Below, one piece after another: positions 23,711 to 32,128 of a stretch of DNA of 32,867 nt (within the stretch, counting starts at the first letter, position 1; the number at the start of each line of letters is the position of its first letter). The position numbers were made by a program, and so were the translations under genes. Where the stretch lies: NCBI RefSeq assembly GCF_902805925.1, contig NZ_CADCUP010000108.1, positions 2,325-35,191 of the forward strand, read 5' to 3'. Under the pieces are notes generated by a model. The model was not told where the DNA came from, made no database searches, and worked only from the letters and a program-made list of their open reading frames with translations. Source of the DNA: an uncultured Nocardioides sp. (lineage in GTDB: Bacteria; Actinomycetota; Actinomycetes; Propionibacteriales; Nocardioidaceae).

Positions 23711-25024
23711 TCACTCGCCGGCCGGCCGGACCAGCGGCGAGAGCGCCGGGTCGTCGGCCGGGAACGACCGCACCGGACCCGGCGGGGTGTCCCGGGTCTC
23801 GAACCGCACCGTCACCACCCCCCGGCCCGATCCCCACACCCAGCCCTGGCCGTGGTCCTCGTGGACGACGTCCATGCCGGGCGCCCACGTCGTGCGCCCT
23901 GACGCCAGGATCCCCGGCAGCGAGGGGTGCTCCTCGTCGGCCTCCTCGTCGGCCTCGCCGAAGAGGTCCTCCTGGATCCAGTCGGCCAGACCCGAGACGC
24001 CGACGCCGAGGAGGCGCACCCCGCCCGAGGTGTCGAGGTCTGTCAGCAGGCCGCGGGCGAGCCGGCCCACCGCCGCGGCGCTGTCGGTCGGCGCCGGCAG
24101 GGTCGTGGAGCGGCTGAGCGTCGTGAAGTCGTGCAGGCGCACCTTGATGCTCACGGTCCGGCCCGAGAGCCCGTGCTTGCGGAGCCGCTCGGCCACCTGG
24201 GCCGCCTGCCTGGTCAGCAGCCCCTCCATCAGGCGGCGGTCCACGAGGTCGGTGTGGTAGGTGTCCTCGACGCTCACCGACTTGGCCTCGCGCTCCGCGA
24301 CCACCGGCCGGTCGTCGTCGGCGCGCGCGAGCCGGTGGAGCCCGTGACCGTGCGCCTTGCCGAGCAGGCGGACCATCTCGTCCTCGCTGACCGCCTCGAT
24401 GTCGGCGACGGTGGTGATGCCGGCACGACGCAGGCGCTCGGCGGTGGCGGGCCCGACCCCGGGGATGACCGTGGCGCTCATCGGCCGCAGCAGCTCGCGC
24501 TCGGTGCCGGGCAGCACCACGGTCAGCCCGTCGGGCTTGTCCAGCTCGCTGGCCACCTTGGCGATGAACTTCGACGAGCCGAGACCGACCGACGCGGTCA
24601 GCCCACCGGTGGCCTCCGCGACCGCGGCGCGGAGGCGTTCGGCACAGGCGGTGACGGTGGTGACCTCGTGGTCGGGGAGGTCGGCGGCGAGGAGGTCCAC
24701 GAACGCCTCGTCGAGCGAGAGCGGCTCGACCAGGGGCGAGGTCGTGCGGAGCAGCGCCATCACCTGGTCGCTGCTCTCGCGGTAGGCGTGGAAGCGGCCC
24801 GTCAGGAACGCGGCGTGCGGGCAGCGGGAGCGGGCCTCGCGCGTCGACATGGCCGAGTGCACGCCGTACGCCCGCGCCTCGTAGGACGCGGTCGCCACGA
24901 CGCCCCGGCCGCCCACGCCGCCCACCACCACGGGCCTGCCCCGCAGCGAGGGCTTGTCGCGCTGCTCGACGGAGGCGAAGAACGCGTCGAGGTCCAGGTG
25001 GAGGACCGAGGCGGAGGCGCGCAC
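23711..25024 (-). CDS. dinB: DNA polymerase IV (Y-family)
   Basis: 437 residues from GTG 25024; the open frame continues upstream but without family similarity. Catalytic acidic residues are in LHLDLDAFFASVE (residues 8-20) and EPLSLDEAFVDL (about 101-112), followed by the VGLGSSKFIAKVASELDKP palm motif, the thumb HhH (IPGVGPATAERL) and the little finger (TVSIKVRLHDFTT). A QEDLF beta-clamp-binding motif near residue 350 is followed by about 80 extra residues (APGMDVVHEDHGQGWVWG), an extension seen in actinobacterial DinB proteins. It copies damaged DNA. Minus-strand CAGAAT lies 6 nt before the GTG. I see no LexA box in the divergent gap. Confidence 0.95.
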   Translation of the reverse strand: MRASASVLHLDLDAFFASVEQRDKPSLRGRPVVVGGVGGRGVVATASYEARAYGVHSAMSTREARSRCPHAAFLTGRFHAYRESSDQVMALLRTTSPLVEPLSLDEAFVDLLAADLPDHEVTTVTACAERLRAAVAEATGGLTASVGLGSSKFIAKVASELDKPDGLTVVLPGTERELLRPMSATVIPGVGPATAERLRRAGITTVADIEAVSEDEMVRLLGKAHGHGLHRLARADDDRPVVAEREAKSVSVEDTYHTDLVDRRLMEGLLTRQAAQVAERLRKHGLSGRTVSIKVRLHDFTTLSRSTTLPAPTDSAAAVGRLARGLLTDLDTSGGVRLLGVGVSGLADWIQEDLFGEADEEADEEHPSLPGILASGRTTWAPGMDVVHEDHGQGWVWGSGRGVVTVRFETRDTPPGPVRSFPADDPALSPLVRPAGE

Positions 25025-25030
25025 GCGTCG

Positions 25031-25036
25031 ATTCTG
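25031..25036 (-). promoter_or_regulatory. Leaderless-type -10 of dinB
   Basis: Minus-strand CAGAAT ends 6 nt before GTG 25024. This and the loss of family similarity upstream fix the dinB start. Confidence 0.45.
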
Positions 25037-25142
25037 CGGGATGCGGGCCGCAGCTCGTTCACAGACCTGCCGGTACGCCGCTCGTCCACAGCCCACGAGC
25101 CGGCCCCGCGCGGTCGTCGGCGTCCGCGGGCAGCGTGGCCGC

Positions 25143-26141
25143 ATGAGCCGACACCCCAGCCCTCGCCCCGATCCGCCCCCGCCCCTGGCCTCGATGACGG
25201 CCCGCTGCCCCGAGGACCTCCTCGCCTTCGTGCCCGTCGCCCTCGGCTTCGTGCCGCAGCAGTCGGTCGTGCTGCTCACCTTCGGCGCCGGGCCCTCCTT
25301 CCATGCCCGCGTCGACCTGCCGTCGCACGAGAGCGACGTCCCGTTCGTCATCGAGGCGCTCGTCGACCCGTGCCTGCGCCACGACGTCGAGCGGGTGGTG
25401 ATCGTGCTGTACGCCGCCGCTCCCTCCCTCGTGCGTGACCTCGCCGACCGCCTCGAGCGTGCGCTCACCCGGGAGGGCATCGAGGTGCTGGAGCTGATGT
25501 GCGCCGACGGCCGGCGATGGTTCCCCATGCTCCCCGGCCGCGCGGACCAGCCCCGCGGCGTCCCCTACGACGTCTCGGCCCACCCGTTCGCCGCGGAGGC
25601 GGTGGTCGCGGGCCTGGTGACGCACTCCTCCCGCGATGCCCTGGCCGCCACGCTGTGGCCCGATCCCGTCGCGGTGGCCACGGTGTCGGACGTCCTCGGC
25701 GGCGTCAGCCCCGCGGACGCCGGATGGGTCCGGGCCCTCACCCACCGACACGCCGGCCGTGGCACCGTGCCCGAGCCGGCCGACCTGGCACGGCTGCTGG
25801 TGTCGATCGCCGACCCCGTGGCGCGCGAGGGCGCCTGGTGCGCCATCGAGCGGGCCGACGCCCGCGAGCACGTCGCCCTGTGGACCTGCGTGCTGCGCTC
25901 GGCACCCGAGCGGCTGGTGGCCGGCCCGGCGGCCGTGCTGGGCTTCGCGGCGTGGCTCGCCGGACACGGCGCGCTGGCCTGGTGCGCCGTCGAGCGCGCC
26001 CTCGAGGCCGATGGCTCCTGCAGCCTGGCCGACACCGTCTCGGGGCTGCTCGTCTCGGCCGTCCCGCCCAGCCGGTGGCGACCGCCCGGCCCGCCGCCCC
26101 CGGGCGGTGCGGCAGCCCACGCCTCGGGAGGGGCCGCGTGA
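25143..26141 (+). CDS. DUF4192 protein
   Basis: 332 residues from ATG 25143. The family pattern is clear: CPEDLLAFVPVALGFVPQQSVVLLTF near the start, an HDVERVVIVLYA segment, HPFAAEAVVAGLVTHSSRDAL in the middle and a helical C-terminal half with WCAIERADAREHVALWTC and GHGALAWCAVERAL. DUF4192 proteins are widespread in actinobacteria and lack a known function. The last 25 residues are proline-rich. It is divergent from dinB; CAGCGT 6 nt before the ATG is a possible leaderless -10. Confidence 0.88.
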   Translation: MSRHPSPRPDPPPPLASMTARCPEDLLAFVPVALGFVPQQSVVLLTFGAGPSFHARVDLPSHESDVPFVIEALVDPCLRHDVERVVIVLYAAAPSLVRDLADRLERALTREGIEVLELMCADGRRWFPMLPGRADQPRGVPYDVSAHPFAAEAVVAGLVTHSSRDALAATLWPDPVAVATVSDVLGGVSPADAGWVRALTHRHAGRGTVPEPADLARLLVSIADPVAREGAWCAIERADAREHVALWTCVLRSAPERLVAGPAAVLGFAAWLAGHGALAWCAVERALEADGSCSLADTVSGLLVSAVPPSRWRPPGPPPPGGAAAHASGGAA

Positions 26142-26168
26142 CGGCTGCTCGTCCGACCCCGGTTGCCC

Positions 26169-26174
26169 TATCGT
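26169..26174 (+). promoter_or_regulatory. Leaderless-type -10 of the glutamate-cysteine ligase gene
   Basis: TATCGT ends 6 nt before ATG 26181, with no ribosome site between. This supports 26181 over the in-frame upstream start at 26163. Confidence 0.55.
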
Positions 26175-26180
26175 GCCTGC

Positions 26181-27647
26181 ATGGGTGAAGAGGTCGAGGC
26201 ACAGGAGTTCTCACGCGCCGACCGCACGCGCCACCGCGAGAAGGTGCGACGCTGCCTGGACGTGTTCGCACGGATGCTGCGGGAGGAGCGCTTCGACACC
26301 GACGACCCGATGACCGGGCTGGAGGTGGAGTTCAACCTCGTCGACGAGCTGGGCGACCCGGCCCTGAAGAACGCCGAGGCGCTCGAGGCGATCGCCGACC
26401 CCGACTTCCAGACCGAGCTCGGGCAGTTCAACATCGAGATCAACGTGCCTCCGGCGACCCTGCACGACGGCGGCCTGGCGCAGTTCGAGGCCAACCTGCG
26501 CCGCAGCCTCAACGACGCCGAGGCCAAGTCGGCCCGGGTCGGCGCGCACCTGGTGATGATCGGGATCCTCCCGACCCTGGCCGAGGGCCACATGAGCACG
26601 CACGCGCTGAGCGCCAACCCGCGCTACAAGCTGCTCAGCGAGCAGATCCTGGCCGCCCGCGGGGAGGACATCTCCATCTCCATCGCCGGCACCGAGCGCC
26701 TCGACACGACCGCCGACTCCATCGTGCCGGAGGCGGCCTGCACCAGCACGCAGTTCCACGTGCAGACCTCACCCGACGACTTCGCCGACTACTGGAACGC
26801 CTCCCAGGTGATCGCCGGGGTGCAGCTCGCCGTCGGTGCCAACTCGCCGTACCTCCTGGGCCGGCAGCTCTGGCGCGAGACCCGGATCCCGTTGTTCGAG
26901 CAGGCGACCGACACCCGCAGCGAGGAGCTCAAGGCACAGGGCGTCCGGCCCCGGGTGTGGTTCGGCGAGCGGTGGATCACCTCGGTGTTCGACCTCTTCG
27001 AGGAGAACGTGCGCTACTTCCCGGCGCTGCTGCCCATCACCGACGCGGAGGACCCGCTCGACAAGCTCGAGGCGGGCGACACCCCGGGCCTGCCCGAGCT
27101 GCGCCTCCACAACGGGACGATCTACCGCTGGAACCGGCCCATCTACGACGTCGCGGGCGGGGTGCCGCACCTGCGCGTGGAGAACCGCCTCCTCGCAGCA
27201 GGCCCCACCGTGGCCGACACCATCGCGAACGCGGCGTTCTACTACGGGCTCGTCCGCGGCCTCGCCGAGAGCGAGCGGCCGCTGTGGTCGCAGATGTCCT
27301 TCAGCGCCGCTGAGGAGAACTTCCACGCCGCGGCACGCCACGGCATCGACGCGCAGGTCTACTGGCCGGGCATCGGGGGAGCGGTGCGCGCCACCGAGCT
27401 GGTGCTGCGACGCCTGCTGCCGCTTGCCCACGAGGGGCTCGACTCCTGGGGGGTGCCGTCCGTTGACCGGGACCGGCTGCTCGGCATCATCGAGCAGCGG
27501 TGCCTGACCGGAGTCAACGGTGCGGAGTGGTTCGTGCGCCGGATGGAGGACCGCTCCTCCGAGGACCGCGCCGACGCGCTGCGAGCGACCCTGCTGGAGT
27601 ACCGCGAGCGCATGCACACCAACGAGCCCGTGCACACCTGGGTGTAG
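26181..27647 (+). CDS. Glutamate-cysteine ligase family protein (GCS2-type)
   Basis: 488 residues. The N-terminal ATP/metal-binding strand TGLEVEFNLVDELGDPAL is followed by QFNIEINVPPATL, AACTSTQFHVQTSP and GANSPYLLGRQLW, and later RLHNGTIYRWNRPIYD and LRVENRLLAAGPT. These are the active-site segments of the carboxylate-amine ligase superfamily that includes GshA and EgtA, which join the gamma-carboxyl of glutamate to an amine using ATP. Actinobacteria use mycothiol rather than glutathione, so the product may be gamma-glutamylcysteine for another pathway or another amide. It is a single gene, and its 3' end meets a convergent gene with 3 nt between. Confidence 0.87.
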   Translation: MGEEVEAQEFSRADRTRHREKVRRCLDVFARMLREERFDTDDPMTGLEVEFNLVDELGDPALKNAEALEAIADPDFQTELGQFNIEINVPPATLHDGGLAQFEANLRRSLNDAEAKSARVGAHLVMIGILPTLAEGHMSTHALSANPRYKLLSEQILAARGEDISISIAGTERLDTTADSIVPEAACTSTQFHVQTSPDDFADYWNASQVIAGVQLAVGANSPYLLGRQLWRETRIPLFEQATDTRSEELKAQGVRPRVWFGERWITSVFDLFEENVRYFPALLPITDAEDPLDKLEAGDTPGLPELRLHNGTIYRWNRPIYDVAGGVPHLRVENRLLAAGPTVADTIANAAFYYGLVRGLAESERPLWSQMSFSAAEENFHAAARHGIDAQVYWPGIGGAVRATELVLRRLLPLAHEGLDSWGVPSVDRDRLLGIIEQRCLTGVNGAEWFVRRMEDRSSEDRADALRATLLEYRERMHTNEPVHTWV

Positions 27648-27650
27648 CCC

Positions 27651-28073
27651 TCAGCTGCGCCGGCGCAGGCGTCGCCACGCCTGTCCCGCGCCCGTCACCG
27701 GGTCGAGCCAGCCGTGGCGGGTCACGACCACGAACCGCAGCGGCAGGTCCGCCTCGGCGAGCGCCGCCCGTCCCGCGGCCGACCACGCGAGGTCGGCGTC
27801 GCCCACGCACAGCGGCCCCGGACGCGTCGTCCACGCCCACGGGTGGGCGGTGTGCGACCGCGCCCGGTGCAGCAGCGCGGCCGCGACGTCGGTGCGCACC
27901 GTGTGGTCGAGGTGGTCGTCGCGGCCCGCCTCGAACCAGCAGTCGGCACCACCGGGCAGCCCGGCGTGCACCCGGAGCGTGAACCTGCCGCGGGGCTCGC
28001 GCTGCTTGAGCTCCAGCACCGCCGCCCGCAGCGTGCGCTGCTCGGCGCGCGAGGAGGCGTCGGTCACGATCAT
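27651..28073 (-). CDS. Unknown conserved-looking protein
   Basis: 140 residues from ATG 28073; a GTG at 28160 would add 29 but would cover the probable promoter of the divergent stress gene. I do not recognise the family. It is soluble, with a basic amphipathic start (SRAEQRTLRAAVLELKQRE), an RFTLRVHAGLPGGADCWFEA segment, a helix with DHTVRTDVAAALLHRA, a WAWTTRPG turn and a LRFVVVTRHGWLDP strand before an Arg-rich tail. The alternation of strands and helices and the codon bias suggest a real gene. Confidence 0.65.
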   Translation of the reverse strand: MIVTDASSRAEQRTLRAAVLELKQREPRGRFTLRVHAGLPGGADCWFEAGRDDHLDHTVRTDVAAALLHRARSHTAHPWAWTTRPGPLCVGDADLAWSAAGRAALAEADLPLRFVVVTRHGWLDPVTGAGQAWRRLRRRS

Positions 28074-28208
28074 CCGGTTCAGCCTGCCGGACGGCGGCAC
28101 GCCGGGCCCTCGCGGGTCCACAGGCTCCCACTGGCGGGTGGGATTGGGTACCGTGCCCACGGAGCGGTCCGACGAGGAGCCGCCGCAGTGCAGCGAAGGA
28201 GGCCGTCA

Positions 28209-28610
28209 ATGGGGACTGTCGTGGTGGGCTATGTTCCGAAGCCCGAGGGAGATGCCGCGCTCGACACCGCGATCGCCGAGGCGAAGCTGCGCGATGCGAA
28301 GCTGGTCGTGGTCAACTCCCACCGGGGCGGCACGGAGTTCGACGGCCCCGCGGCGCGCCAGGCCGAGTCGGAGATGGACGACGTCCGCAGCCGTCTCGAC
28401 AAGTCGGGCGTCGGCTACGACCTGCGCCAGATGGTGCGTGGCTTCGAGCCCGCCGAGGACCTCATCAGCATCGCCGAGACCAGCTCCGCGGAGCTCATCG
28501 TGATCGGCCTGCGCCGCCGGTCGCCGGTGGGCAAGCTCATCCTGGGCAGCAACGCCCAGCGCATCCTGCTCGACGCTCCCTGCCCGGTGCTGGCGGTCAA
28601 GGCGGGCTGA
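28209..28610 (+). CDS. Universal stress protein (UspA family)
   Basis: 133 residues, ATG behind GAAGGAGGC. The UspA fold is shown by GTVVVGYVPKPEGDAALDTA at the start, the AELIVIGLRRRSPVGKLILG ATP-binding loop near residues 95-114 with the following GSNAQRIL, and the final DAPCPVLAVKAG strand. The nucleotide motif is complete, so it probably binds ATP. Single-domain Usp proteins act in starvation and oxidative stress. TACCGT at 28149-28154 could be its -10. A hairpin at 28630-28653 follows. Confidence 0.92.
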   Translation: MGTVVVGYVPKPEGDAALDTAIAEAKLRDAKLVVVNSHRGGTEFDGPAARQAESEMDDVRSRLDKSGVGYDLRQMVRGFEPAEDLISIAETSSAELIVIGLRRRSPVGKLILGSNAQRILLDAPCPVLAVKAG

Positions 28611-28629
28611 CGCAGCCCCGAGGCTCCGT

Positions 28630-28653
28630 CCCGCACCCCGGCGGGTGTGCGGG
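28630..28653 (+). terminator. Hairpin terminator after the universal stress gene
   Basis: CCCGCAC (28630-28636) and GTGCGGG (28647-28653) pair perfectly, with an inner CCC/GGG; flanking GAGGC and GCCTC may lengthen the stem. It lies 19 nt after the stop. Confidence 0.65.
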
Positions 28654-28688
28654 CCTCAGGCCAGCGCCTCCGGGCGTCGCCGTCGAAG

Positions 28689-28742
28689 CCTTGCCTCTGT
28701 ATCCCTTGCCTCTGTATCCCTTGCCTCTGTGTCCCTTGCCTC
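28689..28742. repeat. Tandem 15-bp repeat, 3.6 copies
   Basis: CCTTGCCTCTGTATC is repeated at 28689-28703 and 28704-28718, with one change at 28719-28733, and a 9-nt partial copy at 28734-28742. It is noticeably less GC-rich than its surroundings and lies between the stress gene terminator and the truncated HhH-GPD copy. No gene uses it convincingly. Confidence 0.9.
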
Positions 28743-28784
28743 GACGGGGTCGCCGCACCGCGCGCCGGCCGCGACACTGCGCCC

Positions 28785-28886
28785 ATGGCACTCCACATCA
28801 CCGGTGATCCGGCGGCGGACGCCGTGCTCGACGGGTCGCCGTTCGCCCTCCTCGCCGCCATGATCCTCGACCAGCACATCCGCTAG
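28785..28886 (+). pseudogene. Truncated N-terminal copy of the HhH-GPD gene
   Basis: The frame encodes 33 residues, MALHITGDPAADAVLDGSPF then ALLAAMILDQHIR and a stop. The first 30 match the start of the intact gene at 29430 with few changes, then similarity ends. At the DNA level the copies are clearly diverged, mostly at third positions, so the duplication is old or came from another strain. The last shared block, ATGATCCTCGACCAGCA (28860-28876), matches 29505-29521 at 16 of 17 bases. GACACT 6 nt before the ATG could still act as a -10. No catalytic part remains. Confidence 0.85.
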
Positions 28887-28991
28887 CCACGAACAGCAGA
28901 TATCCAGCGGCAGGTCGAGGCAGACCCGTGATCCACTGGTGCAGTTCCACCCCCGAAGCACCTGGGCGACTACCCCCACGGTGCTTACTGG

Positions 28992-29339
28992 GTGGCGTAC
29001 CCGCCACCGGGTCACGTGGAGCCCGACGAGCCCAACTACACGGTCGACGGGGACACCACCAGGTTGATGGGGGACTACGGCGCCTCGGTGCCGCTCTGGA
29101 CCAAGGGAGACGGACTGGTTCCCGATGATCCGGAGTGGCTGCGGAGGGCGCTTGCGTCGAGCGACTCGCTGATCGACGCTCGCAGCGAGTGGGGCAACGC
29201 CATGGAACATCTGGACGCCAACCCGCCACTGCGCACCGGGGAGGCGTTCCGCGACCTGGATGAGCGTGCCCGGGACCTCGTCAGTCGCCTCCAGCAAGAA
29301 GTCGGGTCGCGCTTCACCATCACGTACAAGCCCTGCTGA
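28992..29339 (+). CDS. Orphan protein of unknown function, possibly N-terminally truncated
   Basis: 115 residues from GTG 28992, with no ribosome site or -10 near the start. Protein-like sequence continues upstream (HLGDYPHGAYW) to a stop at 28929-28931 without a usual start codon, so the N-terminus may have been lost. An ATG at 29067 is an alternative. Features: RLMGDYGASVPLWTKG, a helix with WLRRALASSDSLIDARSEW, and DLVSRLQQEVGSRFTITYKP at the end. The pattern (DYG..PLW near the start, a late helix before a G-x-x-Y strand) recalls a common small actinobacterial family without a known role. It lies between the truncated and intact HhH-GPD copies. Confidence 0.6.
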   Translation: MAYPPPGHVEPDEPNYTVDGDTTRLMGDYGASVPLWTKGDGLVPDDPEWLRRALASSDSLIDARSEWGNAMEHLDANPPLRTGEAFRDLDERARDLVSRLQQEVGSRFTITYKPC

Positions 29340-29352
29340 CTGGCGCACCGCC

Positions 29353-29404
29353 CGGGACGTCATACGAATCGTGGGTCGGAGCGCTCCGTTCGTATGACGT
29401 CCCG
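29353..29404. repeat. Perfect 16-bp inverted repeat enclosing a 12-nt palindrome
   Basis: CGGGACGTCATACGAA (29353-29368) and its exact reverse complement (29389-29404) flank 20 nt that include the palindrome CGGAGCGCTCCG (29377-29388). It begins 14 nt after the orphan gene stop and ends 25 nt before the HhH-GPD start. It could be a terminator, but the long perfect arms also fit a palindromic mobile remnant or a recombination site. Confidence 0.9.
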
Positions 29405-29429
29405 AGGGCCTGGCGGCATGATGAGCGGC

Positions 29430-30005
29430 ATGGGCTTTCACATCACCGGCGACCCCGCGGCCGACAAGGTGCTGGACGACTCACCTTTCGCGCTCCTGGC
29501 AGCGATGATGCTCGACCAGCAGTACCCCATGGAGCACGCGTTCCGCGGGCCCGCCAAGGTGATCGACCGGTTCGGCACCTTCGACCCCGCCGCCATCGCG
29601 GCCGCGGACCCCGACGAGTTCGCGGCCATGGCGGCCGTGACGCCGGCGATCCACCGGTTCCCCGGCTCCATGGCGGCCCGGCTCCAGGAGCTCGCCCGCA
29701 TCGTCTCCGAGGAGTACGACGGCGACGCCTCCCGCATCTGGACCGGGGCGGCCGACGGCAGGGACCTGCTGAAGCGTGTCATGGCCCTGCCCGGCTTCGG
29801 CAGGCAGAAGGCCCAGATCTTCGTCGCGCTGCTCGCCAAGCAGCTCGGCGTGCGCCCCGACGGCTGGGAGAAGGCGGTGGGCGCCTACGCCGAGGCCGGT
29901 CACCGCTCGGTCGCCGACGTGGTCGACGCCGCCTCACTGCAGAAGGTCAGGGACTTCAAGAAGGCCCAGAAGGCCGAGGCGAAGGCCGCCGCCCGGACGG
30001 ACTGA
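29430..30005 (+). CDS. HhH-GPD-type base-excision DNA repair protein
   Basis: 191 residues from ATG 29430 (in-frame ATGs at 29418 and 29421 regions are possible). The start HITGDPAADKVLDDSPFALL with MMLDQQYPMEHAFRGP is the signature of a small actinobacterial HhH-GPD subfamily. The helix-hairpin-helix is LPGFGRQKAQIFVALLAKQ (about residues 119-137). It lacks the C-terminal 4Fe-4S cluster of EndoIII and MutY. It probably recognises a damaged base, but the lesion is not known. The tail is Lys/Ala-rich. The inverted repeat at 29353-29404 is directly upstream. Confidence 0.88.
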   Translation: MGFHITGDPAADKVLDDSPFALLAAMMLDQQYPMEHAFRGPAKVIDRFGTFDPAAIAAADPDEFAAMAAVTPAIHRFPGSMAARLQELARIVSEEYDGDASRIWTGAADGRDLLKRVMALPGFGRQKAQIFVALLAKQLGVRPDGWEKAVGAYAEAGHRSVADVVDAASLQKVRDFKKAQKAEAKAAARTD

Positions 30006-30119
30006 GCGCCACGCGCGGGGGCGTGCCCGGTCCCCTTGAGGGCCGTGGCATGATTGCGACCGCGGCTCTTGACGTAACCGGGCCTTGCCGCGCCCCGATG
30101 TCGTTCACGAGAGGTGTTC

Positions 30120-31565
<1,446 letters not shown>

Positions 31566-31567
31566 GC

Positions 31568-31912
31568 GTGCAGCCGGTGTCGCCGGCGGAGTTCGAGGGC
31601 TACGTCGCCGACGCGCTCGACGAGCTGCCGCCGGAGCTGGTCGCGCAGTTCAGCAACGTCGTGGTCGTCGTCGAGGACGAGAACGCCGAGGACCCCGACC
31701 TGCTGGGGCTGTACGAGGGGGTCGCCCTCACCGAGCGGGACCACTACACCGGCACGCTGCCGGACCGGATCAGCCTCTACCGCATCCCCCTGTGCCTCAT
31801 GGCGGAGGACCTCGACCACCTGGTCGAGGAGATCCAGGTGACGGTGGTGCACGAGTTCGCGCACCACGTGGGGATCGACGACGAGCGGCTGCACCAGCTC
31901 GGGTGGGACTGA
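31568..31912 (+). CDS. Small zincin metallopeptidase-like protein
   Basis: 114 residues from GTG 31568, 2 nt after the sigma gene stop, so it is probably co-transcribed. The short one-domain family (zincin_1) is recognised by the N-terminal FEGYVADALDELPPELVAQF, the LYEGVALTERDHYTGTLPDR loop with ISLYRIPL, and VVHEFAHHVGIDDERLHQLG with HExxH at residues 95-99 and a downstream acidic residue as possible third ligand. The family has zincin-like structure; the biological substrate is unknown. Confidence 0.9.
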   Translation: MQPVSPAEFEGYVADALDELPPELVAQFSNVVVVVEDENAEDPDLLGLYEGVALTERDHYTGTLPDRISLYRIPLCLMAEDLDHLVEEIQVTVVHEFAHHVGIDDERLHQLGWD

Positions 31913-31917
31913 GCGCA

Positions 31918-31952
31918 GGCGGGTAGGTGCGCTGTGAGCAGCCTCACCCGCC
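31918..31952 (+). terminator. Nested hairpin after the sigma-metallopeptidase operon
   Basis: GGCGGGT (31918-31924) pairs with ACCCGCC (31946-31952), enclosing a GCTG/CAGC stem (31931-31942). It starts 5 nt after the stop codon, so the second sigma gene downstream should have its own promoter. Confidence 0.6.
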
Positions 31953-32128
31953 CAAGTGCTACCGGAACAGCGGGCGTGAGAGGATCGTTGGGAACTTCGC
32001 AGGCGCCTGGACGACAGGTGCCGGCTACCGGGACGTCACGCCGTCTCCGCACGTCGCCCCCGAGGCGCCGCAGCGCGGGTGTGGGCTGACCGGTCCCGAT
32101 GCCCCCGCACTGACCCAGGAGATCATCC

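Noticed and set aside
25025..25142. Possible LexA (SOS) box in the dinB-DUF4192 divergent gap
   Set aside because: No GAAC-N4-GTTC type palindrome is present; only isolated half-site-like TTCACAG and GTCCACAG segments are seen.
28656..29441. Minus-strand frame of 261 codons across the tandem repeat and orphan gene
   Set aside because: It reads through the 15-bp repeat as ARDTE copies and is antisense to both HhH-GPD-like sequence and the orphan gene; no start signal or family pattern.
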